Assembly (NCBI GenBank): GCA_016178045.1
Contig: JACOUE010000080.1
Coordinates: 1 to 32,571 of the forward strand
Length of the DNA: 32,571 nt
Direction of reading: 5' to 3'
Origin: Chloroflexota bacterium
Lineage (GTDB): Bacteria; Chloroflexota; Dehalococcoidia; SM23-28-2; JACOUE01
Part shown: positions 24,696 to 32,149 of the stretch, piece by piece
Layout: each line of letters opens with the position of its first letter
Position numbering within the stretch: the stretch's first letter is position 1
The notes under the pieces: generated by a model
What the model was told of the DNA's origin: nothing
Seen by the model: only the letters and a program-made list of their open reading frames with translations
Database searches by the model: none
Program-made: the position numbers and the translations under genes

Positions 24696-27587
24696 CTAGG
24701 GGGTACAGCTCGTGCCGATGGCGCCGGCCACCCGCGACAGGTCCGCCCCGCTGATGGCGTTGTCCCCCGCCGGGTCAGGGGCGATGTCCTTGCGCACTGG
24801 ACCCGGCGGCACCGCCTGGCCGATGCTGCCGGCGATGGCCGAAAGGTCGGCGCCGCTGACGGACTGGTCATCGTTCAGGTCCGTCAGGCGGGCGTCAGGC
24901 TCTTCGTTGTCGGGCGTGGTATCGGCGGAGCAGAAGAGGGTGGGGCTTGTGCCGGCGTGGCGCTCCATGCCGTCGAGGCCGCCGTCGCCGTCGCAATCGA
25001 CAATGGAAGGGCAGGGGTCGAAGGGGTCCGGCTCGTGGTCGCCATCGGTATCGCCCAGGTCGCGCAGGAAGATGTCCGCGAGGCCGTTGCTGTCCTCGGG
25101 CACCACGCTTCCGTCGGCGGAGGCGAAGGCCACGTGGCGGCAGTCGGTGCTGATCACGGGCGGGCCCTCCACGCCCGAGATCTGGCTGCCGTCTTGCGCC
25201 AGGCTCGCCCTGATAGTCGTCCCCGTCACCCGGTCGTGGACGAAGACGTCGGGGGCGCCGTTGGTGTCGCCCGCCACCAGGTTGGCGGCGCTGGAGAGGA
25301 AGGCGACGCAACGGGGGCTTTCCCCGCTCATGCTGGGGAAGTCGCTGGGGCCGCCGGCCTCGGCGCCGCCGCTGGCCACGCTCGCCCTGGTCGTCACCCC
25401 CGTCAGCAGGGCGTGGACGAAGACGTCGGGGACGCCGTTGCCGTCGCCTTCCACCAGGTTCGTCGCCTCCGAGACGAAGACGGCGTGGGGATTCCGGGAG
25501 AGGGAACCACGCAGGGCGGCGCCGTTGCCCACCACGCCGGCCGTGCTCTTGCTGGCCAGGATGGTGGTCCCCGCCTGCTGGTCGCGCACGTAGAAATCGG
25601 CCAGGCCATTGCTGTCCTCCGGTGCTACCGCAGCCGCCGTGATGAAGCCGGCGAAGCGGGCGTCGGGGCTGATGGCGGGCAAGTCGCTGGCGCTCGTCAG
25701 CTGGCTGCCGTCGCTGGCGACGCTGACCCGGCTGGTGACACCGGTCTGGAGGTCATTCACGAAGACGTCGGTCACGCCGTTGGTGTCGCCTGCCACCAGG
25801 TTGTTCGCCTCCGAGGAGAAGACAGCGTGGGGATTCTTGGAGAGGGCGCCGCGCAGAGCGGCGCCGTTGCCCACCACTCCGGCCGTGCTCTTGCTCACCA
25901 GGATGGTGGTCCCGGCCTGGCGGTCGCGGACGTAGAAATCGGGGAGGCCGTTGGCGTCCCCCGGTGCTACAGCGGCCGCCGTGATGAAGCTGACGTAGTG
26001 GCCGTCGGCGGTGACGGTGGCGCAATCGCCGGCCGCACAGGCTCCGGTCACGCCGACCAGCTGGCCGGCGTTGTTCACGCTGACCCCTTCGACGGTCCCC
26101 GTGAGGCGGTCGACGACGAAGACGTCGGGTTGACCGTTCGTGTCGCCGGGGACGAGGTTGGAGGCGTCGGAGACCAAGGCAACGAAGCGGGCCGGGTTGA
26201 GCGACGGGCTGAAAGGTCCGGGGAAGTTGATGCCGATGTCGGGGGCGTAGCTGGCGCCGTTCGCCTGCTCGCCGGAGGTGCTCACGCTGAGCCGGGAGGT
26301 GGTGGGCGCGGAGGAGCAGACGCGGTCGCCATCAAGGCAGAGTGGCGCCTCATGCTCCAAGGCGCCGATATCGCATATCGCACTGCCGTTGCCGTCTCCG
26401 TCCTGCGGCCGCGCTACGCCGCGCTGGTCGCTGGCGGGGCAGTCGACGTTGTCGCCTGCGTCGATGGCCGGGCTGCCGCTGAGGAGGAAATGGGTCTGGG
26501 TGGGGCCGCCGTTATTGGCCAAGGGGCCCAGCATCGGGTTGGTGTTGTTGAGGTCGCCTGTGGCAGCGAAGGCGCAGGTGCCGTCGCTGCTCAGGTTGTG
26601 GCCAAGCGAGGTGAAGCTGTTGGGGCCGTGGCAATTCCCGGGCGACGGGCTGTTCGCGACAATGGTGTTCTTCAGGCTGGCAACGCCCCCGTTCCAGACG
26701 CCGCCGCCTGGAGAGTTGCCGTTGACGGTGCTGTTGATGAGCGTTAGCGTGCCGGAATTGCTGATGCCGCCGCCGGTGCCGGCCCCGTTACTACTGACCG
26801 TGCTGTTGGTCAGCGTCAGCGTGCCCGCCTCGTTACGAATGCCGGCGCCGAAGCCAGAGGTCGAGTTGCTGCTGACCGTGCTGTTGGTGATGGTGACCTC
26901 CAGACCGCTTTCGTTCCAAATGCCGGCGCCGCTGTCGGCCACATTGCCGCTGACGGTGCTGTTGTTCAGCGCGAGCGTGCCAGTGTTGAAGATGCCACCG
27001 CCGGTGCCGTTGCCCGTCGAGTTGCCGCTGATGTTGCTGTTGATAACCGTGAGCGTGCCGTCGTTCCGGATGCCGGAGCCCCGAAAGGCCTGGTTGCCGC
27101 TCACGGTGCTGTCGGTGAGCGCCAGCGTGCCGCGGTTGAAGATGCCGCCGCCGTCGTTGAAGATGCCGCCGTGGCCGTTGGCGATAGTCGCGTCTTGCAG
27201 GTTGAGCGTGGCGCCAGGGTCGACGATCATCACGGGGACACTGTTGTTGCCGCTGACGGTGATGCTCTGACCGGTGCCGTCAATGGTCAGTCCGGCCGGG
27301 TCCGTGATATTGGGCAGCGTGGAACCGAGCACAATCGTCCCGCTGATGCTGAAGTTGATGGTGTCGGTGCCGGCGTGGGCGTTGGCCTCCTGGATGGCCG
27401 CCCGCAGGGTGCAGACGGCGCCGGCGGTGGCGCATACGCCGTCACCGGGCGCGGCATCGGCGGCGTCGCCCGTGGAATCTACGCTGAAAGTGGCGTGGGA
27501 CGCCTGGCCGGCGTCGCTCGCAAGGAACAGGGCGGCCAGAGCCATTACGGCCGCCGCCGCTAGTGCCAGGGATCGCATCGTCTTCAT
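24696..27587 (-). CDS. Secreted CSLREA/beta-helix protein with propeller-like repeats and dockerin-like end
   Basis: This 963-aa protein has a signal peptide ([20 protein letters not shown]). Next is a CSLREA-type domain ([30 protein letters not shown]). Residues of about 90-330 are a right-handed beta-helix with repeats such as [12 protein letters not shown] and [12 protein letters not shown], closed by a choice-of-anchor-like segment ([10 protein letters not shown]). After it come repeats of the form [18 protein letters not shown], with two copies nearly identical at 342-bp spacing. The C-terminus has two dockerin-like calcium loops ([20 protein letters not shown] and the related [17 protein letters not shown]). 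It is probably a surface or secreted adhesin-like protein. ATG 27587 has AGGAGG seven bases before it. It is the first gene of the leftward operon. Confidence 0.87.
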   Translation of the reverse strand: MKTMRSLALAAAAVMALAALFLASDAGQASHATFSVDSTGDAADAAPGDGVCATAGAVCTLRAAIQEANAHAGTDTINFSISGTIVLGSTLPNITDPAGLTIDGTGQSITVSGNNSVPVMIVDPGATLNLQDATIANGHGGIFNDGGGIFNRGTLALTDSTVSGNQAFRGSGIRNDGTLTVINSNISGNSTGNGTGGGIFNTGTLALNNSTVSGNVADSGAGIWNESGLEVTITNSTVSSNSTSGFGAGIRNEAGTLTLTNSTVSSNGAGTGGGISNSGTLTLINSTVNGNSPGGGVWNGGVASLKNTIVANSPSPGNCHGPNSFTSLGHNLSSDGTCAFAATGDLNNTNPMLGPLANNGGPTQTHFLLSGSPAIDAGDNVDCPASDQRGVARPQDGDGNGSAICDIGALEHEAPLCLDGDRVCSSAPTTSRLSVSTSGEQANGASYAPDIGINFPGPFSPSLNPARFVALVSDASNLVPGDTNGQPDVFVVDRLTGTVEGVSVNNAGQLVGVTGACAAGDCATVTADGHYVSFITAAAVAPGDANGLPDFYVRDRQAGTTILVSKSTAGVVGNGAALRGALSKNPHAVFSSEANNLVAGDTNGVTDVFVNDLQTGVTSRVSVASDGSQLTSASDLPAISPDARFAGFITAAAVAPEDSNGLADFYVRDQQAGTTILASKSTAGVVGNGAALRGSLSRNPHAVFVSEATNLVEGDGNGVPDVFVHALLTGVTTRASVASGGAEAGGPSDFPSMSGESPRCVAFLSSAANLVAGDTNGAPDVFVHDRVTGTTIRASLAQDGSQISGVEGPPVISTDCRHVAFASADGSVVPEDSNGLADIFLRDLGDTDGDHEPDPFDPCPSIVDCDGDGGLDGMERHAGTSPTLFCSADTTPDNEEPDARLTDLNDDQSVSGADLSAIAGSIGQAVPPGPVRKDIAPDPAGDNAISGADLSRVAGAIGTSCTP
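25304..25990 (-). repeat. Near-identical tandem units, 342-bp period
   Basis: The DNA at about 25491-25645 matches that at 25833-25988 closely, a shift of 342 bases (114 codons). Both code for [15 protein letters not shown] followed by S/SKNPHAVF. The limits given are approximate. Diverged copies of the same unit lie on both sides. Confidence 0.75.
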
Positions 27588-27644
27588 GTTTGCACCTCCT
27601 GTTGGGCTGGCCTTCACGTCGAACCCCACCCTAAGCCGCCGCTG

Positions 27645-27673
27645 TTCCCTGAGCGTTCCCTGAACGTTCCTTG
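27645..27673. promoter_or_regulatory. SARP-type operator: three heptamers at 11-bp steps
   Basis: TTCCCTG at 27645-27651 and 27656-27662, and TTCCTTG at 27667-27673, are separated by 4-bp spacers, a period of exactly 11 bp. SARP regulators bind direct heptamer repeats with 11-bp spacing, so this layout fits the BTAD protein encoded 150 bases away. The site lies 58 bases before the start of the leftward operon. Binding is inferred. Confidence 0.6.
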
Positions 27674-27730
27674 GGGGCATTTTTCGGGGAAGCTGGCGGG
27701 AGTTTTTCGGCGATCCTGCTCCCCCTCCGG

Positions 27731-27758
27731 CCGCCGACGGCCGCAAATCCGTCGGCGG
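27731..27758. promoter_or_regulatory. Dyad upstream of the regulator promoter
   Basis: CCGCCGACGG and CCGTCGGCGG form a perfect 10-bp inverted repeat around an 8-nt centre. It ends four bases before the -35 box of the regulator gene. It could be an operator for a dimeric protein or a hairpin in the leftward transcript. Confidence 0.5.
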
Positions 27759-27762
27759 GAGC

Positions 27763-27790
27763 TTGCATTTGGCTGGGGTTTCGCTATCAT
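27763..27790 (+). promoter_or_regulatory. Promoter of the SARP-cyclase gene
   Basis: TTGCAT (27763-27768) and TATCAT (27785-27790, 5 of 6) are spaced by 16 bases. Transcription should start near 27797, which supports the TTG start at 27821 over longer upstream frames. Confidence 0.55.
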
Positions 27791-27820
27791 CTACTTACTT
27801 CTGCGTTTTCGGGGGCGGGT

Positions 27821-30800
27821 TTGACGGAGCAGACGGCCGAGCGGCTACGCGTTTTTCTCCTGGGGCGCTTCGAGGTGCGGGCGGGGGAAGAGCTAATAAT
27901 CGACCGTACCTGGAGCCGGCGCAAGGCGGCGGCCCTGCTGGCGCTCCTGGCCCTCAACAAGGGGACGTGGTTCCACCGCGAGCAGGTGCTGGACCTCCTC
28001 TGGCCGGACCTCGACCCGGCCGCCGCCGCCAACAACCTGCGCAAGAACCTGCACTACCTCCGCGCCGCCTTTGCGGCGCGAGGGGTGCCGCTACCCGTGG
28101 TGAGCGCCGCCGGGGAGATGCTGGCGCTGTCGCCCGAGGCCTGGGTCGACCTGGAGGAGTTCCGCGACCGGGCCGGGGCGGCACGCACCGTCCGCACCGA
28201 CCCCGCCCTCTACGAGGAGGCGCTGGCCCTCTACGCCGGCGACCTCCTCCCCGAGGAGTTGTACGAGCAGTGGACGGAGCCCCAGCGGGAGGAGTTGAAG
28301 GCCCTCCGCGACCGACTGCTCATCGAACTGAGCCAGGTCTACGAAGTGCGGGGGCGGACGCCGCTGGCCGTCGAGCGGTTGGAGCAGCTGCTCAAGGGCG
28401 ACCCGCTGCAGGAGGAGGCCCACCGCTCCTTGATGCGGCTCTACGCCCAGGGCGGCGACCGCCAGCGGGCCCTGCGCCAGTACGAGCGCTGCCGCGAAGC
28501 GCTGCAGCGGGAGCTGGGGGTGGGACCGTCGGCGGAGACGGAAGCCCTCCATCGCCAGACCAGGGAGGGCAGGCTGCGGGCGCCAGCGCTCGCGGCCCCC
28601 GGCGACGGCGCCTTCGTCGGGCGGGAGGAGGAGGTCGGGACGGTGCGGGCCGCGCTTGACGACGCCCTCTCCGGCCGCGGGCGGCTGGTGATGCTGGTGG
28701 GAGAGCCCGGGATCGGCAAGACGAGGACGGCGCAAGAGCTCTCGACCTACGCCGCCCTGCGGGGGGCCGAGGTGCTGTGGGGCCGCTGCTACGAGGGGGA
28801 AGGCGCCCCCGCCTACTGGCCCTGGGTTCAGATCATTCGCTCCTACGTCGCCGACCGCGAGGCCGAAGAGCTGATGTCGATCATGGGCCCAGGCGCCGCC
28901 GACATAGCAGAGGTCGTGCCGGAAGTGCGAGAGCAGCTACCGGACCTGCCGCCCGCCGTCGGCCTCGAGTCGGAGCAGGCCCGCTTCCGCCTCTTCGACA
29001 GCATCGCTCGCTTCTTCAAGAACGCCAGTAGCCGCCGGCCCCTGGTCCTGGTCTTCGATGACCTGCACTGGGCCGATAAGCCGTCGCTGCTTCTCCTGGA
29101 GTTCTTGTCGCGTGAGATGAAGGGCGCGGCGCTGATGGTTCTCGGCAGCTATCGTGACGTTGAGGTGGACCGCAGCCATCCCCTGGCTTCAACCCTGGGC
29201 GAGCTGTCGCGTGAGCACCCGGCCTGCCGCGTCCAGCTCGGCGGCCTCGCCGAGCCGGAGGTCGCTCGCTTCATCGAGATCAACGCCGGGATCCAGCCGC
29301 TGGCGGCGCTGGTGGACGCCGTCCACCGGGAGACCGAGGGCAACCCGTTCTTCGTGAAAGAGATCGTGCACCTGCTGGCGGCGGAGGGCCGTCTGGACCG
29401 CCTCGAAGCGGCCGGATGGAAGCTGGCCATACCTCAGGGCGTCCGTGAGGTCATCGCCCGCCGGCTTGACCACGTATCGACCGGCTGCCGAAACGCCCTG
29501 AGCGTTGCCTCGGTCATCGGCCGCGAGTTCGGCCTCAACGTCCTGGAGCGGGTGACCGAGCTGAAGGACGATCACGTGCTGGAATCGCTGGACGAAGCGG
29601 TGACCACTCATCTCATCGACGAGGCGGCGGGCGCTGTCGGAGCCTTTCGCTTCTCCCACGCGCTCATCCGGGAGACGCTGTACGACGAACTGCCCATGAC
29701 GCGGCGGGTCCGCCTCCATCGCGAGGTGGGCGAGGCGATCGAACGCACGCACGCGGCCGACCTCGATCTGCGCCTCGCCGAGCTGGCCCATCACTTCTTC
29801 CAGGCGATCGTCGGCGGGACGGTAGACAAGGCGATCGACTACGCGCGCCGTGCTGGTGACCGCGCGCTCGGCCTCCTGGCCTACGAGGAGGCGGCGCGGC
29901 TGTACGAGATGGCCCTCCAGGCCCTCGACCTCAAGGACGAGCCGGACGAGGGGCTCCGCTGCGAGCTGTTGCTGGCGCTCGGAGACGCTTGGTCAAAGTC
30001 GGGCGACACGCCGAAGGCGAAGGGAATCTTCTTGCAAGCGGCGGATGTGGCGCGCAAGGTGGGAGCGGCCGAGCGACTGGCCCGCGCGGCTCTTGGCTAT
30101 GCAGGTGCCTGGACCGACATAGGCGTCGTCGACCGAGAGCAACTCAACCTCTTGAATGACGCCGATAAGGCCCTGTCAGCCTCCGGCGCTGCGGAAAGCA
30201 CCCTCCGCGCCAGGGTGCTGGCCCGGCTCGCTCGTGATCTCCTGTGGCAACCCGGCTCTCATGAAAGAGTGCTGGCCATAACCCAAACGGCTGTCGAGAT
30301 CGCTCGGCGGACCCAAGACGCGGCCTGCTTGGTTCACGCCCTCGCCGCCAGATGGGAGTCTCGTGGCCCGCACCTTGAAGAGTCCTTCGCTGCGTCGAGG
30401 GAGATTGTGATGTTGGCCGAACAGTGTCAGGACCGCGAACTGGCGCTGCTGGGACAAGACTGCATGGTAGGCGACATGCTCGTGTTGGGCAACCGGGAAG
30501 GGCTGGACGCGGTCATTAAGACTTACGACGCATTGGCGGAAGAGTCCCGGCTTCCTCTGTGGCTCTGGAACGCTGCCGCCTACCATGTCCTGGGGGCTCT
30601 CATCGATGGCCGCTTTGACGAGGCAGAGCGCCTGGCGTTCGAGACCTTAAGCATGGGCCGGCGCGTGTATTCGGGCGCGGAGGCGTTCTTCGCCGCACAC
30701 GTGGTCCAACTGCGGTACCACCAGGGCCGGCTCCACGAGATAGAGGGGGCGTTGCGGGCGTTCTCCGCCCAGCGCCAAGCTGTCCCTTACTTGCAGTGCG

Positions 30801-31828
30801 CTACGGCCCGCCTCCATGCACGCCTCGGGCGAGAATCCGAGGCCCGCGCCGCCTTCGAGCCGCTAGCGTCAAACAACTTCGCTGATCTGCCCTGGCAAGG
30901 CTGGATAAGCGCGGTAGCCATGCTTGTCGAGGTCTGCGTGACCCTCGGCGACGTCCCAAGGTCGGCTATTTTGTACGACCTACTTCTGCCCTGCGCCGCC
31001 TACCATGCGGCAACGCTTGTCGCCTACCAGGGCTCCGTCCCCCATTACCTCGGACTGCTGGCGACCACCATGGGCCGCTGGCGGGAAGCGCAGCGCCATT
31101 TCGAGGACGCCCTGGAGATGCACGAGAAGATGCGCTCGCCTCCGTGGCTCGCCCACACTCGGTACGAATACGCAAGGATGCTCCTCGCCCGCGGCGAGCC
31201 GGGGGACCGCGAGAAGGCGCAGGCGCTCCTGTCGCAGGCCCTGGCGACGGCACGAGAGCTGGGCATGCAGAAGGTCGCAGCAGAGGCCGAGGCGCTCATG
31301 CCTTCTCCAGCCGTCGCCGCCGGCGCCTTTCGTACCGTCCTCTTCACCGACGTGGAGGGCTCGACGGCGCTCACGCAGCGGCTGGGCGACGCCGGGGCGC
31401 GGGACGTCCTGCGCGAACATGAACGCCTGGTGCGGGAGGCGCTGCGCGCCCACGGCGGCACCGAGGTAAAGGCGATGGGGGACGGCTTCATGGCCTCCTT
31501 CTCCTCAGCCACCAGCGCCCTGGAGTGCGCCATCGCCGTCCAGAGGGCCTTCGCCGAACAGAACGAGACGGCGCCGGTGCCGTTGCGAGTGCGGGTGGGC
31601 CTCAACGCCGGTGAGCCCATCGCGGAGCAGGACGACCTGTTCGGCACGACGGTGAATGTGGCCGCCCGCATCGCTGCCCAGGCCAAGGGGAGCGAGGTCC
31701 TGGCCTCGGACGTGGTGCGGCAGCTGGTGGCGGGCAAGGGCTTTCTCTTCGCCGACCGGGGCGACGTGGCGCTGCGGGGGTTCGAAGACCCGGTGCGACT
31801 GTTCGAAGTGGCCTGGCAAGACCGCTAG
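27821..31828 (+). CDS. SARP/BTAD regulator with AAA ATPase, helical repeats and C-terminal class III cyclase
   Basis: The 1335-aa protein has four parts. Residues 8-250 are a SARP-like winged helix (LRVFLLGRFEVRAGEELI) and BTAD domain (HRSLMRLYAQGGDRQRALRQ). Residues of about 265-560 are an AAA/AfsR-type ATPase with FVGREEEV, Walker A GEPGIGKT (294-301) and Walker B LVLVFDDLHWAD. A helical, TPR-like region runs to about 1150. Residues 1169-1335 are a class III nucleotide cyclase: metal-binding Asp in FTDVEGST and KAMGDGF, and NVAAR with the catalytic Asn and Arg, all present. The Lys before MGDG would suit ATP. The start is TTG 27821, matching the promoter. It probably controls the divergent operon through the 11-bp repeats, using ATP or small-molecule signals and perhaps making cAMP. 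Confidence 0.88.
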   Translation: MTEQTAERLRVFLLGRFEVRAGEELIIDRTWSRRKAAALLALLALNKGTWFHREQVLDLLWPDLDPAAAANNLRKNLHYLRAAFAARGVPLPVVSAAGEMLALSPEAWVDLEEFRDRAGAARTVRTDPALYEEALALYAGDLLPEELYEQWTEPQREELKALRDRLLIELSQVYEVRGRTPLAVERLEQLLKGDPLQEEAHRSLMRLYAQGGDRQRALRQYERCREALQRELGVGPSAETEALHRQTREGRLRAPALAAPGDGAFVGREEEVGTVRAALDDALSGRGRLVMLVGEPGIGKTRTAQELSTYAALRGAEVLWGRCYEGEGAPAYWPWVQIIRSYVADREAEELMSIMGPGAADIAEVVPEVREQLPDLPPAVGLESEQARFRLFDSIARFFKNASSRRPLVLVFDDLHWADKPSLLLLEFLSREMKGAALMVLGSYRDVEVDRSHPLASTLGELSREHPACRVQLGGLAEPEVARFIEINAGIQPLAALVDAVHRETEGNPFFVKEIVHLLAAEGRLDRLEAAGWKLAIPQGVREVIARRLDHVSTGCRNALSVASVIGREFGLNVLERVTELKDDHVLESLDEAVTTHLIDEAAGAVGAFRFSHALIRETLYDELPMTRRVRLHREVGEAIERTHAADLDLRLAELAHHFFQAIVGGTVDKAIDYARRAGDRALGLLAYEEAARLYEMALQALDLKDEPDEGLRCELLLALGDAWSKSGDTPKAKGIFLQAADVARKVGAAERLARAALGYAGAWTDIGVVDREQLNLLNDADKALSASGAAESTLRARVLARLARDLLWQPGSHERVLAITQTAVEIARRTQDAACLVHALAARWESRGPHLEESFAASREIVMLAEQCQDRELALLGQDCMVGDMLVLGNREGLDAVIKTYDALAEESRLPLWLWNAAAYHVLGALIDGRFDEAERLAFETLSMGRRVYSGAEAFFAAHVVQLRYHQGRLHEIEGALRAFSAQRQAVPYLQCATARLHARLGRESEARAAFEPLASNNFADLPWQGWISAVAMLVEVCVTLGDVPRSAILYDLLLPCAAYHAATLVAYQGSVPHYLGLLATTMGRWREAQRHFEDALEMHEKMRSPPWLAHTRYEYARMLLARGEPGDREKAQALLSQALATARELGMQKVAAEAEALMPSPAVAAGAFRTVLFTDVEGSTALTQRLGDAGARDVLREHERLVREALRAHGGTEVKAMGDGFMASFSSATSALECAIAVQRAFAEQNETAPVPLRVRVGLNAGEPIAEQDDLFGTTVNVAARIAAQAKGSEVLASDVVRQLVAGKGFLFADRGDVALRGFEDPVRLFEVAWQDR

Positions 31829-32071
31829 CGGCCCGAACCTTGTGCTATCTAGTCAGTTGAGAAACAGGCAACATTCGTTGAATGAACCAAATGATCACTC
31901 ATGGCCCGGCGCAGGCTAAATGATAAGGCTCTCAGCATTTGCTAACCTTTTGCTAACCAACTTGGTTAGCAGCCGCGGGATCGAGAGGGCCAAAACGGGA
32001 TGGAGCCGACCGATTTCAGATACAAAACTGGCACTGGCGTGACATCCCGGGACCGGCCGGGACAATAGGGA
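31829..32071. other. Non-coding right end of the island
   Basis: No gene is seen here. TTGCTAACCTTTTGCTAAC (31939-31957) matches 18 of 19 bases of 18042-18060. TGCTAACC (31951-31958) and GGTTAGCA (31964-31971) form a perfect inverted repeat around five bases. These look like integrase arm-type sites about 100 bases inside the right attachment repeat. Confidence 0.6.
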
Positions 32072-32146
32072 TCGGTCTTCAAAACCGTTGCGGGGCGGCA
32101 GTACCGTCCCGGGTGGGTTCGACTCCCATGCACTCCCGCCAGATTC
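32072..32146 (+). repeat. attR-like copy of the tRNA-Sec 3' part
   Basis: Identical over 75 bases to 17898-17972, including anticodon loop, long variable arm, T arm, 3' acceptor strand and CCA. The 5' acceptor strand and D arm are missing, and the bases before it cannot pair with the acceptor, so it is not a working tRNA. Confidence 0.88.
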
Positions 32147-32149
32147 CAT

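Larger units (their letters stand above)
17898..32146. mobile_element. Putative genomic island in tRNA-Sec, about 14.2 kb
   Basis: The segment is bounded by the 75-bp repeat of tRNA-Sec, with the whole tRNA on the left and only its 3' part on the right. A 19-bp repeat with TTGCTAAC lies inside each end (18042-18060 and 31939-31957). The cargo consists of accessory genes: an exported Ntn hydrolase, a secreted-protein operon and its SARP-cyclase regulator. No integrase, relaxase, phage or replication gene was found, so it is either decayed or mobilised in trans. Removing it would leave the tRNA three bases from the stop of the convergent GT87 gene. Confidence 0.75.

Noticed and set aside
24674-24871. 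N-terminal extension of the NTF2-like gene
   Set aside because: The extension overlaps the large upstream gene and is Arg/Pro-rich; ATG 24673 with GGGAG gives a normal NTF2-like protein.
26740-27130. Possible CRISPR-like array
   Set aside because: The repeats are in-frame beta-helix coding repeats of unequal spacing and sequence, without unique spacers.
24672-27270. Long plus-strand open frames opposite the beta-helix gene
   Set aside because: The minus strand has a signal peptide, beta-helix repeats and dockerin-like end, while the plus frames have none.
32072-32142. Second working tRNA-Sec gene
   Set aside because: The 5' acceptor strand and D arm are absent and the upstream bases cannot pair with the 3' acceptor strand.
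31916-32149. 77-codon minus-strand frame across the right tRNA copy (contains WESNPPG and NGFEDR)
   Set aside because: This is the reverse strand of tRNA-Sec, a known source of false proteins in databases.
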